A stretch of 64,000 bases of DNA from Isoperla grammatica. Its lineage: Eukaryota; Arthropoda; Insecta; Plecoptera; Perlodidae. The DNA lies in contig OX246745.1 of NCBI GenBank assembly GCA_945910005.1, positions 9,065,545-9,129,544 on the forward strand, written 5' to 3'. Positions 57,413 through 64,000 of the stretch are shown here, piece after piece. The number at the start of each line of letters is the position of its first letter. Within the stretch, counting starts at the first letter, position 1. The notes below the pieces were generated by a model. That model searched no databases. It had not been told where the DNA came from and was given only the letters and a program-made list of their open reading frames with translations. The position numbers were made by a program, and so were the translations under genes.

Positions 57413-57616
57413 AATTTTAGTGGGGGACATTAAACCATTTATTATACGCTTCCCTTCAAGCCACCGCTCTAAAAAGCTCTCTAAAGTCACCGTTTATACA
57501 TTTACACCAGTCACCACTAATACAGATACATTTTTACGGTTGAAATCAACAGCCCGAACCGTGAATCGAACCCTGTACCTTCTGCATTGGAAGCAGGAAT
57601 AACTCCACTACCCCCT
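57413..57616 (-). repeat. tRNA-Gly-like SINE, family A copy 2
   Basis: The minus-strand head has CTGCTTCCAATGCAG (anticodon TCC in a good stem-loop) and B box GGGTTCGATTC. The body shares AAAGTCACCGTTTA and GTGGGGGAC with the copy at 4085-4452. Confidence 0.6.
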
Positions 57617-58689
57617 CCCCGGGGTGTGGGTCCTAATATGCCCCCAAGGGACGTGGGTTCGAATCCCTCATACAAGTACGCCACAGAAGTTTGGAACTTT
57701 TGAAAGAAGGGAAATATTAGGCTACCTTTAAAACACACAAAATGCAATGGATGTGGAAAAACAATAACGGACCTTTCGAATTCTCAGTTTTCCTTATTTT
57801 AACTAATGATTTGTTAGGGCAATCTATTTTCTTGCGGGGGGGGGGGAGGGGGGAGGAGGAGGTTGTAATGTAATATTTTCGTCGATAAATTAACCACAAG
57901 ATTAAAAATTGAAAACATCCAAGTACAGATTTCGGCTGTGTACTCGTTTTTCTTGTAGATGCGTCACCGCAGACACCGGCTGGCATTGCCTCGTCCCGCT
58001 CCCCAAACATCTTTGACGCATACCCCCTCTTATTGTGTGTTTAGTACTCATTGATGTGGTTGCAAGCGTTTTTAGAGAAGCAGGCCTACAGATTGTTTGC
58101 TGGCTGGAATTAATTTGTCAAATTCTTTGAGTATATTTGATTTTATTGCACGAATTTGGCTCAGTTACTGTCTTACTGACTTCACCTATATATATAATCA
58201 TTATCTAAAAATTAGGTTTATGAATGTTGTCTTTAATATTTATGGTAATTAAAGTTAAATCATCGGGGGCTGTAGGCTGTAGCCCCTGTATTTGCCACTG
58301 GTTGGGTTGTTGTTACCGGGCTAGAGACTTAAATGTAGAGATAGGAGCTCGATGCGTTGTCAGCTACGTTACCCGCCTAAACAATTGGGAGGAGGTATTT
58401 GTGTATCAGACAGAGTGCAGCATTGTGTGTGTATACACATAGCTGGTTGGTGAAGTTGAAAGTGGCAGGAAAGGTGTTTTGTGCTTCACAATGGATTACA
58501 CTCATTTAAAGTAAGTTATAGATATTCACATTTCATTCAGGGTCAGTGGCGGTTTTTGAGCTCAACATCAGGTGTGCAATTCCCCAAAACGAGGTGGCGC
58601 GGAACAGCTGGGGTCTGGGGCGAAGCCCCAGCCGCCGGAGGCAAATTCGTCGAAGACGAATTTTTTTTGGGGGGGACTGTTAATTTTAA

Positions 58690-59095
58690 TGGCCTAATGG
58701 CGCGTTTACATAACTGACTAGTGACTAACGACTAGCGACTAAGAGCGCGTTCATGAAACTGACTAGCCGCAACAGGCTTAACTCTCATTGGCTGACAGTG
58801 AGAATACTGCTCTCCGATTGGCTGTGACTAAGGACTTGACCAAGGAGTTGGGATGTCTTCAACTTCTTAGTCAAGTCAAGACAAACCTTAGTCACAGCCA
58901 ATCGGAGAGCAGTATTCTCACTGTCAGCTAAGGACTTGACCAAGGAGTTGGGATGTCTTCAACTTCTTAGTCAAGTCAAGACAAACCTTAGTCACAGCCA
59001 ATCGGAGAGCAGTATTCTCCGGCTTGTCAGTTTCATGAACGCCCTCTTAGTCGCTAGTCGTTAGTCACTAGTCAGTTATGTAACGAACGAGTTCT
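58690..59095. mobile_element. Foldback segment with internal duplication
   Basis: ACATAACTGACTAGTGACTA near 58707 pairs with TAGTCACTAGTCAGTTATGT near 59062. The inner block GGACTTGACCAAGGAGTTGG occurs twice (58831 and 58928) together with its inverted partner, so part of the element was duplicated. Confidence 0.65.
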
Positions 59096-59215
59096 AAGCC
59101 ATATTTTTATACTAAATAACGGTGAAATGTGCAGCTTAATCAGCTTAATTATCACCTTTAATCATCATCTTAATCACTAGTCACTACACAATGCCATTGC
59201 AACCATCCGAACGGT

Positions 59216-59627
59216 CAGTGGCGTATACACGGGGGGGAAGGGGGGGACAAAACCCCCCCCTTTTGCAAAGGAAACATGGAAAATGACCGCTTACATTTCA
59301 ATAGACAGTATTTCAATAGACAGTTAGATGTTTTACTTTATAATTATTGTATATTGTTGTAATTAAAAGCAAAAACAATACGAAAAATATGCAAATTATT
59401 GATTGAGGTTCCTTTTATTAGCGGTGCTAAGGAGAAAATGCGTTGCCAGAAACTGAGTAATCTTGTTTCAGTTGGCCGCTGTAAAACGCACAGATTTGCA
59501 CTAAAATGACCTTGACGAGAATTTTTTCGGGGGGCAAGCCCCCCGGAACCCCAATTATGTTTCGGCTCCACTATCTATAATATGGGTTGAAATCCCCCCC
59601 CTTTCCCAATTCCTGGATACGCCACTG
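59216..59627. mobile_element. Nested hAT MITE (412 bp)
   Basis: Ends CAGTGGCGTATACACG and GGATACGCCACTG are inverted repeats, with a perfect 8-bp duplication CGAACGGT (59208-59215 and 59628-59635). G-runs at the left face C-runs at the right. It was inserted after the outer element at 58544. Confidence 0.88.
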
Positions 59628-60184
59628 CGAACGGTATATGATATGCGCACTGCACCAATAAACAGTGGTTTCAACTTTCAAGAATCAAGCTTGAACTTGT
59701 AACAATGCGCCACGCCACTCAGCGCTCCACTGACATTTGACACTGACTCACGAGTCACGACCAATCTCGAACTGCATGACCACACAGGCTCGCTCGCCAG
59801 TCGCTCGCATCGTCTATTTCCCGCTTCTTACTGCCTAATTTTGATTTGCAAGTCATATTTTATTTTTTTTATTTTTCCTGATTGATCAGGTGTGCAATTG
59901 TCACACCTTGCACACCGTAAAAACCGCCACTGTTCAGGGTCATAGGGTTCTTGGCACATCAATATATTAATCAATAATTCACAAACTTACGATTGATGAT
60001 GATATTTGGGTTTTACGTCCCATATTCTTGCAACTTGGCTAATCGAGACGATTGACGTTTCTATGTTGGATCTTGGGCTTGACTAAGGGAAGGAGGGTAC
60101 ACTACCCTCGTGCAGTTGTGTGTGTTAGCTTGCACATGCAAAACTGAGCCTTGGTTTGCGCGCTTATTTGGTCCCCCCACTATT

Positions 60185-61300
60185 AGGGTTGCCATTTTCC
60201 GGTTAAACCCGGACATGTCCTCTTTTTCGTATGCTCTTCATGCGTCCGGGCGGCTTTTTAATAAAAGCATGAAATGTCCGGGTTTTTGGTTTCACTTCGG
60301 CCGGATCGCGTCTTTTTCACGAAAAATGCAGGTGTCCTGTTCACCATTCGATAAGTCGCATTTAGGCCTCAGGTCCCTTGCAACACTATAAATAAATGAT
60401 ATCGTTATTTTCAGTGGCATACCGAAGGGAATTTTGGGGCTTAACCCCCCCCCCCTCCCCCCCCCCCCCCCTCCCCCCCCCCCCCCCCTCCCCACTAGGC
60501 CTACCTACAAAAACGCCTCTTATAATTTTAAAATATGTAGGCCTATATAGAAGCACAGATAACGGATTGTAGGATCAAGCTTATCTACACCAGGCTTTAC
60601 ACCTATTATGAGTTTCACTGCGAGCTGCGATCACCTCAGGCTACGAAAACACATTTCTCTCACTAGCCCACTACAAGCTTATCTACATTAGCCTTTACAC
60701 CTATTATGGGTTTCACTGCAAGCTGGGATCACCTCAGGCTACGAAAACACATTTCTTTCACTAGCCCACTAGCCCACACAAGCTTATCTACATCAGCCTT
60801 TACATTTATTATGGGTTTCACTGCGAGCTGCGATCACCTCAGGCTACGAAAACACATTTCTTTCACTAGCCCACTACAAGCTTATCTACATCAGCCTGTA
60901 CACCTATTATGGGTTTCACTGCAAGCTGGGATCACCTCAGGCTACGAAAACACATTTCTTTCACTAGCCCACTACAAGCTTATCTACATCAGCCTTTACA
61001 TTTATTATGGGTTTCACTGCGAGCTGCGATCACCTCAGGCTACGAAAACACATTTCTTTCACTAGCCCACTACAAGCTTATCTACATCAGCCTGTACACC
61101 TATTATGGGTTTCACTGCGAGCTGGGATCACCTCAGGCTACGAAAACACATTTCTCTCACTAGCCCACTACAAGCTTATCTACATCAGCCTGTACACCTA
61201 TTATGGGTTTCACCCCTCCCTGACCTGATATGCATCAATCCCTGAGTATACCACTCTTTATTAAAATGTCCTCTTTTTACCACCACAGCTTATGGCAACC
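60185..61300. mobile_element. AGGGTTGCC-type hAT-like element, right end in N gap
   Basis: Left end AGGGTTGCCATTTTCC. The right side reads CTTATGGCAACC and runs straight into the N gap, so the final CT and target site are lost. The termini resemble those of the element at 17986. A G/C-rich insertion starting CAGTGGCATACCG (60414) and the 98-bp tandem array lie inside. Confidence 0.55.
60572..61215. repeat. Tandem array, 98-bp unit, about 6.5 copies
   Basis: AAGCTTATCTACA recurs at 60577, 60675, 60780, 60878, 60976, 61074 and 61172. Spacing is exactly 98 bp except one 105-bp step with a 7-bp duplication. Because 98 is not divisible by 3, the overlapping ORFs shift frame each unit. Confidence 0.95.
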
Positions 61301-61500
61301 NNNNNNNNNNNNNNNNNNNNNNNNNNNNNNNNNNNNNNNNNNNNNNNNNNNNNNNNNNNNNNNNNNNNNNNNNNNNNNNNNNNNNNNNNNNNNNNNNNNN
61401 NNNNNNNNNNNNNNNNNNNNNNNNNNNNNNNNNNNNNNNNNNNNNNNNNNNNNNNNNNNNNNNNNNNNNNNNNNNNNNNNNNNNNNNNNNNNNNNNNNNN
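61301..61500. other. Assembly gap of exactly 200 N
   Basis: Second 200-N run. It begins at the terminus of the element at 60185. Confidence 0.95.
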
Positions 61501-61660
61501 CAGCATCGAGTTTAGTAGTCACAAGTGTTGACCGAAAATTTCAGCCATATCCGTCAAGCCATTTGACCTGTGCGCGACGAACAGAACTTGGCGCACACAC
61601 ACATGAACAGACGAACAGACAAAGCGCCGATCTAGTTGTATGGAGAGATTCACTACCGCT
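61501..61660 (+). repeat. Repeat family D copy 1 (partial)
   Basis: CAGCATCGAGTTTAG through ATGGAGAGATTC matches 62704-62850 closely, including TGTGCGCGACGAACA and GACAAAGCGCCGATC. Its left side is lost in the N gap. Confidence 0.7.
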
Positions 61661-62670
61661 CATCTTACTAGAATCACACAGTCCTTGCTATAAGCTGAAT
61701 AATATGTTGGGCAGCTACAAAGCGGACTAGGCCTAGGCCCACCCAGGCCTAGGCCCACCTAGGCCTAGGCCTACTGCAACGCGGCGAAACTTTTCACAAA
61801 CCTGAGGCAGCTGCTTTGATTAATTTATAAAACTAAACTAAATACTTAAATGATATTAAACAATTAACTAACAATTAACACTTAACTAACACAATTCTCC
61901 AGATCATTATTAAAATACACACAGATGCAAAAGGAGGTCCAAAGTGGTATTGAGAGCTTGAAGGGTTTGTCCTAGACTGTCTTTGAGACTATCGGTCTAG
62001 GGGCATGAGGACACTAATTTGGAACTAAGGTCAGCTGACCTGACGACATTTTGCAATATGGTTGTCGTAGCAGCACCTTGGGGGCTGCAACCATGTGGAC
62101 TCCAATACCTCGGACCCCCCAAGACACATACAACTAATTTTTGCTTATATACAAACTAGATGTGACTTTGCGAGTAGCGGCCACTGACGACCTAACAAAA
62201 TTCATTTTAACAATTTATCTACATGTCTACGTGAAAATTCTATTTGAAAGATATACTTCTAAATACTTAATCCCATCTTACTATAATTGGAAAACTGGTT
62301 GTATTGACAATATTTCCAATTAAAAACTACGTCATCATTATTGATTTAACTGCCGAGAAAACAACAGAATGCGCTGGCAGTCTAGAAGATAGTTCCAAAT
62401 GTCACCACCAAGCACTCTACGCCTTTTTCACGGCTACGCGAACTTACCGGGAAAGTTTAAATTTATTGTACATATTTCAAAGTAAGCCTAGTCCATTTAA
62501 CAACCATTTCATTATCCAGGCGGGACACCGGTTGAGAACCACTGACTTAGAAAACTCTCTGTAGCACATAATTCACTAAAGGCTGTCGTTTGTCTTGCAT
62601 TTGTTAGCTAAATATTCTCAAACATTTTAACAAAATTGGGGTATTGTTTTCAGTAATTAATTTTTTGTAG
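61661..62670. other. Intergenic stretch
   Basis: No supported gene. A TAGGCCTA cluster lies at 61727-61775. The ORFs at 62141 and 62304 show no family resemblance. Confidence 0.4.
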
Positions 62671-62862
62671 GTTAGCATCTTGACGGATTTGGCTGATTAT
62701 GTTAGCAGCATCGAGTTTAGTGGTCACGGGTGTTGACCGAAAATTTCAGCCAAATCCGTCAAGCCGTTTGACCTGTGCGCGACGAACAAAACTTGGCGCA
62801 CGAACAGACGAACAGACAAAGCGCCGATCGAGTTGTATGGAGAGATTCGCTATCGCTCATCT
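62671..62862 (+). repeat. Repeat family D copy 2
   Basis: Second copy of the 61501 repeat. It also contains the inverted pair CTTGACGGATTTGGCTGA (62677) and TCAGCCAAATCCGTCAAG (62746). It ends about 115 bases before the exon at 62978. Confidence 0.7.
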
Positions 62863-62977
62863 AATTATGTGTGTCTACCAGGGGAATATGTGTGGCCCTC
62901 TGGGGTTTGACAAACACAACAAATGCTTTTCTTAGTTTCAGTTCTGATTTATATACTATCACCATAATATGTTTCAG

Positions 62978-63083
62978 GTTGCACTGTTCGGAGAAACTGA
63001 AGGAGAGATACGAGAGGAAAGTGGAGATTCTCAAAGAAGAAATCGCAAGGTTGGAAGCCCTGCAAGATTTAACTCCAACTTAA
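62978..63083 (+). CDS. Terminal coiled-coil exon of an unidentified gene
   Basis: After acceptor ATGTTTCAG the frame with two bases supplied upstream reads LHCSEKLKERYERKVEILK, then EEIARLEALQDLTPT and a TAA stop. The heptad pattern (L, Y, V, L, I, L) predicts a short coiled coil. The phase-0 frame is also open, to 63154, but is low in heptad order and less protein-like. I do not recognise the family. The rest of the gene would lie upstream, possibly including 46232-46307, which would place the satellite array and the cuticle gene inside its intron. Confidence 0.55.
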
Positions 63084-64000
63084 GAAATTGGCATAAGATG
63101 TCTCTCTACGCATCTCAAAACAGCACCCATTACCAATTACATGTCAATAAGTGAACTCTAAATTCAATATTGTGCATATTTAATTCATTATATATTCTTT
63201 GTAATGTTTGCATTATTTCAGTGGGCATTCTGGATATAAATTTATACAAATACAATGTTTGTTGATTGTTGTGAATGAATGACTGTGTACCTTCCTTAAA
63301 TACAGTCATACTTTGAAACCCAATGATGTACAGTATTCGCGATCGCAGAGCTTATTGGGCCCAAGATTACTTTACACCTGCTTTCGTCACATCCGGGGCA
63401 GTCGTAGCCAACCAGCGAACCGCCCGAGACACACACACGATCGCTGATTGGCTACGAACCAGTCGCCTGTGACGAAAGCATGTGTAAGGTAGTTTCTGTA
63501 GTATAGTTTGTCCCTAGAGCCAAAGAGTACCGACCACGGTCTACTATCACGGACGTAACATGCTTGTGTACAGCTTTGTGCGGATTGGACGACATTGCAC
63601 TTGTTTGTAAACAAAGACCCCCACAAGTACTCTTTGTATCCGCCATGTTAGACCATGGCGTCATGATAATTCGTCTTTAAGAAAGCGAAAAGGAATCGAT
63701 TGATCTACCGAGCTCCCATTTTCCGAGATAATAGATTATCCGAGCTCGGTTCAGCCACGTAAATAATAGAAAATGAGTTCGTTGTTATTATTTTACAATA
63801 TCAATATAGAACATGATGACAATGTAACACTGTACACCCCCACCACGTACAAAGTCGCTGCCTTCAGCTGAATAAATAAGACACTGGTATGAGAGGTCAC
63901 CCCCACCCCTGAGCTGGGTGTGTACGGAGAAACAGGGGCTAAGCACACTATGTATTTATTTAAAAGTAGCTTTATTTTAATTTAAATCTTACGTTGCTCA
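63084..64000. other. 3' flank of the coiled-coil exon
   Basis: Holds a foldback MITE at 63369-63490 and otherwise nothing recognisable. AATAAATAAG near 63870 is a possible distant poly(A) signal. The window ends without another gene. Confidence 0.4.
63369..63490. mobile_element. Foldback MITE (about 122 bp)
   Basis: ACTTTACACCTGCTTTCGTC at the left pairs with GACGAAAGCATGTGTAAGGT at the right. Inner arms GTAGCCAACCAGCGA and TCGCTGATTGGCTAC also pair. Overlapping minus-strand ORFs are artefacts. Confidence 0.65.

Larger units (their letters stand above)
58544..59932. mobile_element. hAT element with another hAT nested inside (1,389 bp)
   Basis: Termini CAGTGGCGGTTTTT and AAAAACCGCCACTG are perfect inverted repeats. 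Perfect 8-bp target duplication TTCAGGGT (58536-58543 and 59933-59940). The interior contains a foldback block (58690-59095) and the nested element at 59216-59627. No transposase frame remains. Confidence 0.9.

Noticed and set aside
60706..61228. Overlapping ORFs with a repeated HLLWVSL-like motif, suggestive of a repeat protein
   Set aside because: They are the 98-bp tandem repeat read in successive frames. The unit is not divisible by three and there is no gene context.
61230..61730. ORFs running through the N gaps at 61301 and 34248
   Set aside because: They are extended artificially by undetermined codons.
62969..63154. Phase-0 frame over the terminal exon at 62978
   Set aside because: It is open but lacks heptad order and looks random. 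The overlapping frame gives a regular coiled coil ending at 63083.

Overview
The window is eukaryotic and almost certainly from an arthropod. It shows GT-AG introns, no operons, many DNA transposons and SINEs, and a two-domain RR-2 cuticle protein gene, a family diagnostic of arthropods. I cannot name the species. The palindromic octamer TAGGCCTA is strikingly over-represented throughout.

Region 1-3481 is non-coding flank with SINE and hAT fragments and presumably the promoter of the main gene. Region 3482-42325 (+) is one large gene. I reassembled it from 34 exons with mutually compatible phases. It encodes the autophagy tethering protein EPG5: about 2,460 residues are visible, against about 2,580 in vertebrates, with a lysine-rich N-terminus and an LC3-interacting motif (WVMV plus acidic tail). 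One internal coding segment is missing and is partly hidden by a 200-N assembly gap at 34248-34447. Several exons (3, 6, 11, 12, 33) have reading frames that start-to-stop ORF scanning does not reveal. The introns carry a hAT transposase remnant (9453-10821), a 5'-truncated Jockey-like retrotransposon (23165-24818), PIF/Harbinger-like and other foldback MITEs, two copies of a CGAGTA-rich hAT element, and an unidentified terminal-type exon with its own poly(A) signal (31588-31749).

Region 42326-50350 holds the EPG5 3' end, a short AT-rich tandem repeat, one possible exon of a downstream plus-strand gene, and a 3.7 kb array of about 21 copies of a roughly 176-bp satellite. Region 51404-54161 (-) is a complete three-exon cuticle protein gene with a TATA box; its second intron holds a SINE split by a hAT MITE. 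Region 54162-62977 is repeat-rich: tRNA-derived SINEs, a hAT element with another hAT nested inside it, a 98-bp tandem array and a second 200-N gap. At 62978-63083 (+) is a likely terminal coiled-coil exon of an unidentified gene.

The most unusual observation is that TAGGCCTA appears to arise by insertion of the six bases GGCCTA at TA dinucleotides. Three independent within-window comparisons (a satellite copy, one arm of a foldback element, one of two transposon copies) show the same six-base difference. One further occurrence lies in frame inside EPG5 coding sequence.
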